From Halopseudomonas sabulinigri (GTDB taxonomy: Bacteria; Pseudomonadota; Gammaproteobacteria; Pseudomonadales; Pseudomonadaceae), in the NCBI RefSeq assembly GCF_900105255.1, contig NZ_LT629763.1, positions 2,604,001 through 2,668,000 on the forward strand: a stretch of DNA of 64,000 nucleotides. Direction: 5' to 3'. The notes beneath the pieces were generated by a model, which ran no database searches, had not been told where the DNA came from, and saw only the letters and a list, made by a program, of their open reading frames with translations. Below, in pieces: positions 27,920 to 38,408 of the stretch (positions are counted from its first letter, which is position 1; every line of letters begins with the position of its first letter). A program made the translations under genes and the position numbers.

Positions 27920-29026
27920 ATGGATCGCCCTTCCCAACGTCTCCGCCTTGCCCTTGTTCTCAGCCTAAGTCTTGGCCTGCTCGCCGGGTGTACGGATGAG
28001 CCTGCCCCGGCTGCGACCGAAGCCCGGCCGGTAAAGCTGTTTACCGCAGCCGACCCCAGCAGCCAGCGCGTACGCGAGTTTCCCGCGCGCTTACAAGCCC
28101 CGGAACAGGCCGAGCTCTCCTTCCGCCTGGGCGGCGAATTGCAGGAATTGAAGGTACTGGAGGGCCAAGAAGTAGCCAAGGGTGAATTGATCGCGCTGCT
28201 GGACGACACCGACTACCGCCTCAAGGTCAGCGACCGTCAGGCCAATTACGACCTGACCCGCAGCCAGTTTTCGCGCATGCAGCAGCTGCTTGAAAAGCAG
28301 ATGGTTTCGCGCGCCGAGTACGATCAGCGCAAGGCGCAGTACAACTCCGCCGAAGCGGCGCTCAACCTGGCCAAGCAAGAGCTGGCCTACACCCGGCTGA
28401 ACGCGCCCTTTCCCGGTGTGATTGCCCGCACCCACGTTGAGCAATATCAGGTGGTGCAACCCAATCAGCCGATCGCCACCCTGTATGCACGGGAAAGCAT
28501 GGACGTGGTGTTTCAGGTACCGGAAAACCTGCTGACCAGCCTGCGCCGCGACCTGGTGCCGGCCGATATTCATCCGCGCGTGCGGCTGGGCAGCCAGCAC
28601 GGCGAGCTGGTAGAGGCCATCTACAAGGAGCACGCCAGCCAGCCCGACCCCAAGACCCTTACTTACGATGTGACCCTCAGCATGCCGATGCCCGACGGCG
28701 CCGTGTTGTTGCCGGGCATGAGTGCCACCGTAATCGTCGATTTTGCCGAGCTGAGCCGCGCCGGCAACCTGCCGATCATAGTGCCGGTGGAGGCAGTCTT
28801 CAGTCCTGACACCGAGCCGCGCACCCAGCAGCAGGTGTGGGTTACCGAGGAAACCGAGCAGGGCCTGACCGTGGTCGCACGGCCAGTCGAGGTCGGCCGC
28901 CTGACTCACGACGGCATCGAGATTCTGTCCGGCCTGGAGGCAGGCGAACAGGTTGTAGCCGCCGGCGGCGCCGAGCTGCAGGCCGGCCAGCGGGTTCGTC
29001 CCTGGGTGCGCGAGCGGGGCCTGTAA
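27920..29026 (+). CDS. RND efflux periplasmic adaptor (membrane fusion protein)
   Basis: 368 aa. MDRPSQRLRLALVLSLSLGLLAGC is a lipoprotein signal (Cys about 24), tethering the adaptor to the inner membrane. It has the usual order: lipoyl half-motif FRLGGELQELKVLEGQEVAKGE split around an alpha-hairpin (residues about 100-150), then NAPFPGVIARTHVEQYQVV, beta-barrel and membrane-proximal domains. It should link the permease that follows to an outer-membrane channel. The stop TAA overlaps the next ATG (TAATG), indicating coupling. Confidence 0.9.
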   Translation: MDRPSQRLRLALVLSLSLGLLAGCTDEPAPAATEARPVKLFTAADPSSQRVREFPARLQAPEQAELSFRLGGELQELKVLEGQEVAKGELIALLDDTDYRLKVSDRQANYDLTRSQFSRMQQLLEKQMVSRAEYDQRKAQYNSAEAALNLAKQELAYTRLNAPFPGVIARTHVEQYQVVQPNQPIATLYARESMDVVFQVPENLLTSLRRDLVPADIHPRVRLGSQHGELVEAIYKEHASQPDPKTLTYDVTLSMPMPDGAVLLPGMSATVIVDFAELSRAGNLPIIVPVEAVFSPDTEPRTQQQVWVTEETEQGLTVVARPVEVGRLTHDGIEILSGLEAGEQVVAAGGAELQAGQRVRPWVRERGL

Positions 29027-32000
29027 TGGATATCGCCGGTTATTTCATCAAGCACAAGGTCACCAGCTGGCTGGTGGCACTGATCATGGGGGTGGGCGGG
29101 GCCATTGCCTTCCTCGAACTGGGGCGGCTGGAAGACCCGGCCTTTACCCTGAAGATGGCGATGGTGATCACGCCTTATCCGGGCGCATCACCGGAACAGG
29201 TTGAGGAGGAGCTGACCTACCCGCTGGAGAATGCCATCCAGCAATTGGCCTACGTCGACAAGGTCACCTCGATCAGCAGTGCCGGGCTGTCGCAGATTAC
29301 CGTGGAGGTGCAAAGTACCTACGGCGCCGAAGAGCTGCCGCAGATCTGGGACGAGCTGCGCCGCCGCATCAACGATCTGCGCCCGAACCTGCCACCGGGC
29401 GTGGAGGAGCCTCAGATCAGGGATGATTTTGCCGATGTGTACGGCATTTTCCTGATGGTCAGTGGCGACGGTTACCGCTACCGCGAACTGCGCGATTTTG
29501 CCGACTACCTGCGCCGCGAGCTGGTGCTGGTCGAGGGCGTGGGCAAGGTCAGCCTCGCCGGCGTGCCTCAAGAGCAGGTACATCTGGAGATTTCGCGCGA
29601 GCGCATGAGCGCGCTGGGCATTGCGCCGCAGCGGCTCTACGACCTGCTAAGCCGGCAGAACGTGGTGTCGGACGCCGGCAAGATGCTGGTTGGCAGCGAA
29701 TCCATCCGCCTGCACCCCACTGGCGAGTTTGAGGATGTCAGCGAACTGGAACGGCTGATCATCAGCGAGCCCGGCAGCTCCCGGCGCGTCTATCTGGGCG
29801 ATATCGCCACTGTTAGCCGTGGCTTTGCCGAGGAACCAAGCAACCTCTACCGCGCCCAGGGCAGGCAGGCGTTGGGGCTAGGCGTGTCCTTTGCCAACCA
29901 TGTGAATGTGGTGGACGTGGGCAACGCGGTCACCGCACGGCTTGCCGAGCTGGACGCCGACCGCCCCGCCGGCATGCAGGTAAAGATGTTCTACAACCAG
30001 GCGAAGGAGGTGGAGGAGTCGGTCAGCGGCTTTGTACTCAACTTTGTCATCTCGGTAGCGATTGTCATCGGCGTGCTGCTGATCTTCATGGGCCTGCGCA
30101 GCGGCCTGCTGATCGGTCTGGTACTGGCCCTCACGGTGCTGGGCACCTTCATCTTCATGCGCCTGCTGGATATTGAACTGCAGCGTATCTCGCTGGGCGC
30201 CCTGGTGATCGCCCTGGGGATGCTGGTGGATAACGCCATCGTCATTGTCGAGGGCATTCTGGTAGGCCGCCAGCGCGGCCAGAGCACGTTGCAGTCAGCG
30301 CGCGACATAGTGCAGCAGACCAAGCTGCCGCTACTGGGCGCCACCGCCATCGCGGTGATTGCTTTCGCCCCCATCGGCCTGTCGGATGACTCGACCGGTG
30401 AGTACTGCCTGTCACTGTTTCAGGTACTGCTGATCTCGCTGCTGCTCAGCTGGGTGACCGCCATTACGCTGACGCCCTTCTTTGCCAGCCTGTTTTTCCG
30501 CGACCAGCCAGGTCAGGCGCAAGAAACGTCCGAGCATCAGGACCCATACAAAGGCCTGATCTTCACCCTGTACCGGCGCCTGCTGGGCAGTGCCTTGCGC
30601 CACCGCGCGATGACGCTGGTGCTACTGGTGGTTTTGCTCGGCGCCTCGGTTTACGGCTTCAGCCTGGTACGCCAGGCCTTCTTTCCGCCGTCCAACACGC
30701 CGATGTTCTTTATCGATCTGTGGCTGCCCAAGGGCAGCGACATCCGCTACACCGAGCAGGTCACCGCCGAGGTCGATCAGTACGTGCTGGCGCAGCCCGG
30801 CGTGACGACGGTGACCTCGACCATTGGCCAGGGCGCGCTGCGCTTCATCCTTACCTACTTCCCGCAGCGCATTCACGCCAACTATGCGCAGCTGCTGGTG
30901 CGCACCGAAGAACGCGAGCAAATAGAGCCGCTGATCGCCGAACTAGACCGCTACTTCAAGCAGCAGCACCCGACCGCGCAGGTAAAACTCAAGCAACTGA
31001 TGCTCGGGCCGGGCAGCGACAGCAAGATCGAGGCGCGCTTCACCGGGCCAGACCCGCAAGTACTGCGCAGGCTGGGGGCCGAAGCGATTGCCATCATGCG
31101 CGCCGACCCGGTCAGCGATGCGGTGATGCACGACTGGCGCGAACGCACCAAGCTGGTCCGGCCGCAGTTTGTCGAGGCGCAGGCGCGCGAACTGGGTGTG
31201 GATAAACGCGACCTGGACACCTTGCTGAAGATGAATTTCAGCGGCCTGAATGTGGGGCTGTACCGCGACGGCACACGCATGCTGCCGATCGTTGCCCGCA
31301 CGCCGGATGAAGAGCGTCTGGATGCCAGTACCCTGACCGACCTGCTGGTCTGGAGCAGCGCGCGCAGCACCTACATACCAGTGGAGCAGGTCGTCAGCGG
31401 CTTCGTGACCCTGTGGGAAGACCCGATGATCATGCGTGAGGACCGCAAACGCACGCTCACCGTGCAAGCCGACCCCAGCATCATCAGCGAGCAGACCGCG
31501 ACCGAGCTGTTCACCCGCCTGCGACCGCAGATCGAAGCGATTGAACTACCACGCGGCTACCATCTGGAGTGGGGCGGCGAGTACGAAAGCTCGCGCGACG
31601 CGCAAAAGGCCGTGTTCGGCAGCTTGCCGCTAGGCTATCTGGCAATGTTTCTGATTACTGTGCTGCTGTTCGACTCGATCAAGCGCGCGGCCATCATCTG
31701 GGCCACGGTACCGCTGGCGGTGATCGGCGTGACCCTGGGCTTCCTTCTTACCGGCATTCCCTTCGGCTTCATGGCACTGCTGGGCTTTCTCAGCCTCAGT
31801 GGCATGCTGGTGAAGAACGGCATCGTACTGGTGGATGAAATCGGCTTGCAGATCGACAGCGGCAAGGACGCCTACTCGGCGCTGGTCGACGCGGCCATCA
31901 GCCGCGTACGCCCGGTTGCCATGGCCGCGCTGACGACCATCCTCGGCATGGCGCCGCTGCTGACCGACGCCTTCTTCCAGAGCATGGCGGTGGTGATCAT

Positions 32001-32100
32001 GTTCGGCCTGGGCTTTGCGACCATACTGACGCTGGTGATACTGCCGCTGCTGTACAGCATGACCTACCGCATTGCCCCGCCGTGCGAGGGCGCCGCTTGA
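29026..32100 (+). CDS. RND efflux permease
   Basis: 1024-aa inner-membrane proton antiporter with about 12 transmembrane helices and two large periplasmic loops, as in AcrB-type pumps. In helix 4 the proton-relay segment is LGMLVDNAIVIVE: the first of the two Asp of AcrB is present and the second is Asn. Helix 10 has LVKNGIVLVDE with the relay Lys. This variant is seen in several non-AcrB RND subgroups, so the substrate cannot be called. No outer-membrane factor or local regulator is present, so the pump must borrow a channel. Confidence 0.92.
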   Translation: MDIAGYFIKHKVTSWLVALIMGVGGAIAFLELGRLEDPAFTLKMAMVITPYPGASPEQVEEELTYPLENAIQQLAYVDKVTSISSAGLSQITVEVQSTYGAEELPQIWDELRRRINDLRPNLPPGVEEPQIRDDFADVYGIFLMVSGDGYRYRELRDFADYLRRELVLVEGVGKVSLAGVPQEQVHLEISRERMSALGIAPQRLYDLLSRQNVVSDAGKMLVGSESIRLHPTGEFEDVSELERLIISEPGSSRRVYLGDIATVSRGFAEEPSNLYRAQGRQALGLGVSFANHVNVVDVGNAVTARLAELDADRPAGMQVKMFYNQAKEVEESVSGFVLNFVISVAIVIGVLLIFMGLRSGLLIGLVLALTVLGTFIFMRLLDIELQRISLGALVIALGMLVDNAIVIVEGILVGRQRGQSTLQSARDIVQQTKLPLLGATAIAVIAFAPIGLSDDSTGEYCLSLFQVLLISLLLSWVTAITLTPFFASLFFRDQPGQAQETSEHQDPYKGLIFTLYRRLLGSALRHRAMTLVLLVVLLGASVYGFSLVRQAFFPPSNTPMFFIDLWLPKGSDIRYTEQVTAEVDQYVLAQPGVTTVTSTIGQGALRFILTYFPQRIHANYAQLLVRTEEREQIEPLIAELDRYFKQQHPTAQVKLKQLMLGPGSDSKIEARFTGPDPQVLRRLGAEAIAIMRADPVSDAVMHDWRERTKLVRPQFVEAQARELGVDKRDLDTLLKMNFSGLNVGLYRDGTRMLPIVARTPDEERLDASTLTDLLVWSSARSTYIPVEQVVSGFVTLWEDPMIMREDRKRTLTVQADPSIISEQTATELFTRLRPQIEAIELPRGYHLEWGGEYESSRDAQKAVFGSLPLGYLAMFLITVLLFDSIKRAAIIWATVPLAVIGVTLGFLLTGIPFGFMALLGFLSLSGMLVKNGIVLVDEIGLQIDSGKDAYSALVDAAISRVRPVAMAALTTILGMAPLLTDAFFQSMAVVIMFGLGFATILTLVILPLLYSMTYRIAPPCEGAA

Positions 32101-32172
32101 ACTGGCGCGGCGCCTCGCAGCGGTCATACTGAAGAGCAGCATAACTAGCTTTAGACACCGAGGAGACGCGTG

Positions 32173-33111
32173 ATGAGCAACCAGGACGTTGACTGCAAGC
32201 TGTCCTCATCCGCCGTGTGCGCCGACAGCGCGCCAGGCGTGCAGAAGATCACCGCGCGCAGTGCCGAGATTGGCGGCACCCTGCCGGTCAACCGGGTGCT
32301 GCCGACCCGCCAGCGGCGGCTCATTGGCGCCTGGTGCTTTCTCGACCACGCCGGTCCCGCGCACTTTGCCGCCGGCGAGGGCATGCACGTGGGGGCGCAT
32401 CCGCACACCTGCCTGCAGACCTTCACCTGGATGATTGAAGGCGAGGTGCTGCACCGCGACAGCCTGGGTAACGAGCAGATCATCCGCCCCAGCGAAGTCA
32501 ACCTGATGACCGCCGGGCGCGGCATAACCCACACCGAAGACTCGCTAGCCAGTAGCGATCGCCTGCACGCTGCACAGCTGTGGATAGCGCTGCCAAAGGC
32601 GCTGGGGGACTGCGCGCCGGACTTTGCCCATTACCCCGAGCTACCGCGCTGGCACGCGCAGGGAACCGAGCACACGCTGCTGGTGGGGTGCCACGCCGGG
32701 CAGACGTCACCGGTACAGGTGCATTCCCCGCTGTTGGCGATTGACCTGGCTAGCCCCCAGGGCGGCGCCTTGCAGCTGGAGCTGAACCCACAGTTTGAGC
32801 ACGGCATTCTGCTGCTCGAAGGCGAGTTGAGTATCGGCACCGAAGTCTTCAGCGAGAATCAGCTGGCTTATTTCGGCAGCGGTCATGAGGCGCTAAAACT
32901 GCAGATGTCGCCCGGCTGCCGCGCTATCCTGCTGGGCGGCGAGCCCTTTGCCGACGAGATTCTGATGTTCTGGAACTTCGTTGGCTACAGCAAACCGCAG
33001 ATTGCCCAGGCCTGGCGCGATTGGCAGGCCGGCGACCCGCGCTTTGGCCGCGTGCCGGGCCACGATGGGCAGCCGCTGGCGGCACCGGCGCTGCCCTGGC
33101 GCACCGTCTGA
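32173..33111 (+). CDS. Pirin-family protein
   Basis: 312-aa bicupin. The N-terminal cupin carries the metal-site pattern HVGAHPHTCLQTFTWMIEGEV (divided at His/His/Glu) and GRGITHTE, as in pirins and quercetinase-like proteins. The C-terminal pirin domain follows from about residue 180. The role may be redox sensing or quercetin-type dioxygenation, and cannot be decided. The ATG at 32173 has AGGAGA 6 nt upstream. It is convergent with aroE, ending 1 nt before the aroE stop. Confidence 0.85.
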   Translation: MSNQDVDCKLSSSAVCADSAPGVQKITARSAEIGGTLPVNRVLPTRQRRLIGAWCFLDHAGPAHFAAGEGMHVGAHPHTCLQTFTWMIEGEVLHRDSLGNEQIIRPSEVNLMTAGRGITHTEDSLASSDRLHAAQLWIALPKALGDCAPDFAHYPELPRWHAQGTEHTLLVGCHAGQTSPVQVHSPLLAIDLASPQGGALQLELNPQFEHGILLLEGELSIGTEVFSENQLAYFGSGHEALKLQMSPGCRAILLGGEPFADEILMFWNFVGYSKPQIAQAWRDWQAGDPRFGRVPGHDGQPLAAPALPWRTV

Positions 33112-33112
33112 G

Positions 33113-33924
33113 TCAGGCTTGGCGCAGACGCGTCAGCACCGGTGCGGTGTCGGGCCGCACGCCGCGCCACAGGGCAAAGGCTTCAGCAGCTTGTTCAACC
33201 AGCATGCCCAGACCATCGATGCAGCGCGCCGCACCGTGTTTACGCGCCCATTGGTTGAAGGCCGTTTCACCGTTGCTGTACATCATGTCGTAGCACCAGG
33301 TATGCCCCGGTTTGATCAGGCTGTGCGGCATCGGTGGCACATCACCGGCCAGACTGGCCGAGGTGGCGTTAATGATCAGATCAACCGGCTCCACCAGCCA
33401 TTGCAACCCGGCGGCAGCGATTGGCCCCTGATCGACAAAGAGCGCGGCCAGCTCTTCCGCCTTGCTGACGGTACGGTTGATCACGCACAGGTGCGCCGGG
33501 CCGGCGGCCAGCAACGGCTGGATCACGCCGCGCGCGGCGCCACCGGCGCCGACCAGCAGCACATTCAGGCCGGCCAGCGAGAGGCCGGCGTTGACCTGAA
33601 TATCGCGCACCAGGCCTTTGCCGTCCGTGTTATCACCCAGCAGGCTGCCGTCCTCGCGGCGCAGGATGGTGTTCACCGCGCCAGCACGCTCGGCGGCGGC
33701 CGAATGCGCGTCGACCAGCGCCCAGGCCTGCTCCTTGAAGGGCACGGTCACATTGACCCCTAGGCCGGTACGCAGAAAGTCGCGCACGCTGGCTTCAAAG
33801 CCGTCCAAGGGTGCCAGCAACTTGCCGTATTCCAGCTGCTGGCCGGTCTGCTCGGCGAACAGCGCATGAATCAACGGCGACTTGCTGTGCTCTATCGGGT
33901 TGCCGACTACGGCGTACTGGTCCA

Positions 33925-33925
<1 letters not shown>
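33113..33925 (-). CDS. aroE: Shikimate dehydrogenase
   Basis: 270 aa. Reduces 3-dehydroshikimate to shikimate with NADPH. The substrate loop NPIEHSKSP is at residue 10, the catalytic Lys is in NVTVPFKEQ (about Lys65), the NADP-binding loop is GAGGAARG (about residue 125) with [10 protein letters not shown], and [14 protein letters not shown] lies near the C-terminus. The ATG at 33925 overlaps the hemF stop (TGATG), and a TTG one codon earlier is rejected. It is cotranscribed with hemF. Confidence 0.95.
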
Positions 33926-34890
<965 letters not shown>

Positions 34891-35448
34891 TCAGGACGCC
34901 CGGATGACTTTTTCAGTACGCAGATCACGAATGATACTGGGATTGCGCTGTTCACCCAATGCACCCGGCACCACGGCATCCAGCTCGCCATGGAAATACT
35001 GCTCCACACGCAGGCGCGAGCGCGCAGAAGGGCGGCCAGCGGGATTCGCCGAGGTAGACACCAGCGGGCCGGCTGCCGCACACAGCTGGCGTATTACCGG
35101 ATGCGTGCTGACCCGCAGTGCCACGGTGTCATGCTGGCCAGTAATCCAGGCCGGCAGGCGACCCTGATGCGGCACCAGCCAGGTGTTCGCGCCCGGCCAG
35201 GACAAGCGCAACTTGGCCAGATGGGCGTCTGGCAGATCCCAGAGCAGAAAGTCGAACTGCTCGATATCGCCGGCTACCAGAATCAGTCCCTTGGCCACCG
35301 GCCGCTGCTTGATCAGCAACAGCCGTTCAACCGCCGCGCCTATCCAGGGATTGCAGCCCAGCCCCCAGACGGCCTCGGTCGGATAGGCAATGACGCCGCC
35401 AGCCTGCAGCAATGAGTTGAGACGGGTAGTGCGCCAGTGTGCCAGCAT
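34891..35448 (-). CDS. tsaC: Threonylcarbamoyl-AMP synthase
   Basis: Makes threonylcarbamoyl-AMP for the t6A modification of ANN-decoding tRNAs. 185-aa YrdC domain with [16 protein letters not shown] (residue 17 onward), KxRP-type loop [12 protein letters not shown] and the ending [14 protein letters not shown]. It lacks the extra Sua5 domain, so it is the short TsaC type. It lies upstream of hemF (30-nt gap) and downstream of dprA. Confidence 0.93.
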   Translation of the reverse strand: MLAHWRTTRLNSLLQAGGVIAYPTEAVWGLGCNPWIGAAVERLLLIKQRPVAKGLILVAGDIEQFDFLLWDLPDAHLAKLRLSWPGANTWLVPHQGRLPAWITGQHDTVALRVSTHPVIRQLCAAAGPLVSTSANPAGRPSARSRLRVEQYFHGELDAVVPGALGEQRNPSIIRDLRTEKVIRAS

Positions 35449-35503
35449 GGAATTTCCTCAACGGAGTCGATGCCTGCGACAGTAGCCGAGCCCGGGCGCT
35501 GGC

Positions 35504-36613
35504 TCAAGGCCGAGCGCGGCAAAAACCCTGCGCGCTGTTCAGCACCAGGCCATCGAGTTCAAGCTCCAGCAGCGTCTGCATCACCTGCGGAATTGGCATG
35601 CCACTGTGCTGCGCCAACCAGTCCGGGCTCACTGGCTCAAAACCCAGCCAGCGCCACAGCGGAGTGCTCGGCTCGCGTGTTGGCTCGGCGTCGCTTTGCA
35701 GCGCACTCAGCAGTGGCAGCTGCAACACATCCAGCACATCCTGCACGCTCTCCACCAGGCAGGCGCCTTCGCGTAGCAGGCGATGGCAACCCCGCGCCTG
35801 CACATTATGAATGGAGCCCGGCATGGCAAAGACTTCGCGATTCTGCTCCAGCGCCAACCGCGCGGTGATCAGCGAACCACTGTTGAGGCTGGCCTCAACC
35901 ACCAGGGTCCCGAGCGACAAGCCGCTGATAATGCGGTTGCGGCGTGGAAACTGCCCAGGCTGGGGGCCCATCTCGGGCCACATCTCCGATACCAGCGCGC
36001 CGCCCTGCTCGACGATCTGCTCGGCCAGTTTGCGGTGCCGCGCCGGATAGCAGCGATCCAGCCCGGTGCCCCAGACGGCCACCGTCTGCCCGGCAGCCGC
36101 CAGCGCGCCGCGATGACAGGCGCCATCAATGCCCAGCGCCATGCCGCTGGTGACGGTCAAGCCACTACGGGTAAATTCGCGCGCGAAGGCATGCGCGGTT
36201 TCCGCACCCAGTGGGCTGGGATGGCGCGTACCCACCATGGCAATCTGCGGGTCGTGCAGCGCAGCCGGATCGCCGCGCACAAACAGCAGCGCGGGCGGGT
36301 CAGCGATCTGCCGCAGGGCGTCGGGGTAGTTCGGCTCGTCGCGGTAGAGTATCTGCTGACCCGGCTGCGCCTGCCATTCCAGCACCTGCTCAATACGGGC
36401 GAGCAGGGCAGGATCGCGTCGGCGTAGCGCCGCCAGGCTGTCGAGTATGCGTGGAGCAATGCCCAACGCACGCAGCGCGGCGATGTCAGCCGAGAGAAAG
36501 TGCCGGGGGGAAGGAAATTCCTGCAACAGACGCTGGATAAAGCGGGGGCCAACGCCATCAAGCAGCGTCAGCGCCAACCAGGCCTGCCGCGAGTCGGACA
36601 GGTCGGGGAACAT
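35504..36613 (-). CDS. dprA: DNA processing protein DprA (Smf)
   Basis: 369 aa. Loads RecA on incoming single-stranded DNA during transformation. The N-terminal SAM-like region LLDGVGPRFIQRLLQEF is followed by the extended Rossmann core (VGTRHPSPLG about residue 128, SGMALGIDGACHRGAL, GTGLDRCYPARHR, FPRRNRIISGLS) and a C-terminal winged-helix DML1-like domain. Synteny with tsaC, hemF and aroE is as in Pseudomonas. Confidence 0.94.
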   Translation of the reverse strand: MFPDLSDSRQAWLALTLLDGVGPRFIQRLLQEFPSPRHFLSADIAALRALGIAPRILDSLAALRRRDPALLARIEQVLEWQAQPGQQILYRDEPNYPDALRQIADPPALLFVRGDPAALHDPQIAMVGTRHPSPLGAETAHAFAREFTRSGLTVTSGMALGIDGACHRGALAAAGQTVAVWGTGLDRCYPARHRKLAEQIVEQGGALVSEMWPEMGPQPGQFPRRNRIISGLSLGTLVVEASLNSGSLITARLALEQNREVFAMPGSIHNVQARGCHRLLREGACLVESVQDVLDVLQLPLLSALQSDAEPTREPSTPLWRWLGFEPVSPDWLAQHSGMPIPQVMQTLLELELDGLVLNSAQGFCRARP

Positions 36614-36640
36614 GGATCATCCTTGATCTACAGAAACAAC

Positions 36641-36662
36641 AAGGCCGCCTTCCGGCGGCCTT
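36641..36662 (-). terminator. Hairpin after the LysM gene
   Basis: Perfect 9-bp stem AAGGCCGCC/GGCGGCCTT with loop TTCC (GGAA on the transcribed strand), 15 nt after the LysM gene stop. The T-run is weak (GTTGTTT), so termination may be partial, letting some transcripts enter dprA. Confidence 0.7.
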
Positions 36663-36676
36663 GAACAGCGTTCAAC

Positions 36677-37702
36677 TCAGGGGTTGCGTACCTGATCGAG
36701 AATCGCCATCTGGCGGGTCGCGTTCAGTACGATGCCGTAACTCATCTTGTCGTACACACGGAACACCATCAGCAGGCCGGCACGTTCGGCTGGCAGCTGG
36801 ATGCGCTCGTTCTGCACACGGTCACGCACGATCTCGCCGGTCTTGTAGATGGCCAGTACGTTGCCTTCGATCAGCCCTTCGCGCGCGCCCTTGTCGAGCA
36901 GCACCACGTCATACTGACCAATCTGCGTGACGCCGTTAGGCACATCCATGATCACGCCATTGATTTCCTGGCTCGGCTCGCTGGGGAAGAAGGTAGAAGC
37001 GACCGAGCGCTCTTCCGACTCCAGCAGGCGATCATCGACCAGAATTTCCTGACGGCTGCGGGTAATGTTCAGCGTTGCGATGTCGTCATTGACGGCCGCC
37101 ACATTGCCGTTGCCCACTTCCTGCAAGTGAATCCCCAGCAGCTCGCCGGTTTCAGGATTGGTGTAAGCCTTGCCGCGACGGTAGATTTCATAGGCTGGCG
37201 CGTTGGCGGAGAAATCGCCACGGGCATAGACCTTGCTGCCGGCACCGGCAACCACGCTTTCAGCTGCGCCGCCCACCACGTAAGGGGCGTTTTCGATTTC
37301 CGACGGGTCGTTGATGATCCGACCGGCACGCAGGAAGGAGTTGATGGCTTCCAGCGGAATGCTGGGAATCGCTTCGGCGATTGGCCGCACGCGCGCCTGC
37401 GGAGACAGCTTGATCTTGCCGCCATTACCACGGTTGACCATCAAACGGGGCTGCCCATCAATGTACACCAGCGAAATGATATCGCCGGGATAGATGAGGT
37501 GAGGGTTATCGATTTGCGGGTTGGCGTGCCAGATTTCCGGCCACTTCCATGGCAAATTGAGGAACCGTCCAGAAATGTCCCAAAGTGTGTCTCCCCTAAC
37601 CACCGTGTATGTATCTGGGTGATTTTCCTTAAAAACAGGCTCTTGAGCCTGTACCCAAACGCTCGCTGCGAGCAACAGGAGGCCGAGTAATGTTTTCCTC
37701 AT
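36677..37702 (-). CDS. LysM-domain envelope protein
   Basis: 341 aa. Signal peptide MRKTLLGLLLLAASVWVQA (cleavage near residue 19) followed at once by one LysM module (DTYTVVRGDTLWDISGRFL...WPEIWHANPQI) that binds peptidoglycan. The remaining 240 residues have no catalytic motif. This is the PA0020-type protein conserved next to dprA and divergent from def in pseudomonads. The start is the ATG at 37702 rather than an upstream one at 37759. Confidence 0.88.
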   Translation of the reverse strand: MRKTLLGLLLLAASVWVQAQEPVFKENHPDTYTVVRGDTLWDISGRFLNLPWKWPEIWHANPQIDNPHLIYPGDIISLVYIDGQPRLMVNRGNGGKIKLSPQARVRPIAEAIPSIPLEAINSFLRAGRIINDPSEIENAPYVVGGAAESVVAGAGSKVYARGDFSANAPAYEIYRRGKAYTNPETGELLGIHLQEVGNGNVAAVNDDIATLNITRSRQEILVDDRLLESEERSVASTFFPSEPSQEINGVIMDVPNGVTQIGQYDVVLLDKGAREGLIEGNVLAIYKTGEIVRDRVQNERIQLPAERAGLLMVFRVYDKMSYGIVLNATRQMAILDQVRNP

Positions 37703-37841
37703 GACACGAATCCCTTTATTATAGAGGCCAGCACTTAGGCCTGGCACGTGCTCCCACACGCTAGACCCGCTTTATTCCAAGCTGCTCATCATCTTAGCAG
37801 CACAAATTAGATTTGTTCCACATAAAGCATCACAAACCGAT

Positions 37842-38354
37842 ATGGCCATACTGAACATACTTGAATTTCCCGACCCACGGCTGCGTACTATCGCCAAACC
37901 GGTAGCTGCCGTGGACGCCCGCATCAAGCAGCTGGTCAACGACATGTTCGAGACCATGTACGACGCGCCGGGCATTGGCCTGGCAGCGACGCAGGTGAAT
38001 GTCCACGAGCGTGTTGTGGTGATTGATCTGTCCGAAGATCGCAGCGAGCCGAAGGTCTTCATCAACCCCGAGCTAGAGCCGCTGACCGAGGACCTGGAAG
38101 AGATGCAGGAGGGCTGTCTGTCGGTGCCTGGCTTCTATGAAAACGTGACTCGCCCAGAGCGGGTTCGCGTCAAGGCCCTGGACCGCGACGGCAATGCTTT
38201 CGATGAGGTGTACGAAGGCCTGCTGGCGGTGTGTATTCAGCACGAATGCGACCACCTCAACGGCAAGCTGTTTGTCGATTACCTGTCCAACCTCAAGCGT
38301 GACCGGATTCGCAAGAAGCTGGAAAAAATGCATCGCAGTCAGGCCAGCGCCTGA
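37842..38354 (+). CDS. def: Peptide deformylase
   Basis: 170 aa. Removes the N-formyl group from nascent proteins. All three motifs are present: GIGLAATQV (about residue 45), EGCLSVPG with the metal-ligand Cys, and QHECDHLNG with two His and the catalytic Glu. It is divergent from the LysM gene. A UUCG-loop terminator separates it from fmt. Confidence 0.97.
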   Translation: MAILNILEFPDPRLRTIAKPVAAVDARIKQLVNDMFETMYDAPGIGLAATQVNVHERVVVIDLSEDRSEPKVFINPELEPLTEDLEEMQEGCLSVPGFYENVTRPERVRVKALDRDGNAFDEVYEGLLAVCIQHECDHLNGKLFVDYLSNLKRDRIRKKLEKMHRSQASA

Positions 38355-38370
38355 TACCGACCTGATCATC

Positions 38371-38396
38371 AAGGCTTGCTTCGGCAAGCCTTTTCT
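38371..38396 (+). terminator. Intrinsic terminator between def and fmt
   Basis: AAGGCTTGC-TTCG-GCAAGCCTT followed by TTCTTT: a perfect 9-bp stem closed by a UUCG tetraloop. It lies 16 nt after the def stop and only 12 nt before the fmt start, so read-through or a promoter within def is needed for fmt. Confidence 0.85.
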
Positions 38397-38408
38397 TTAC
38401 GGAATCAC

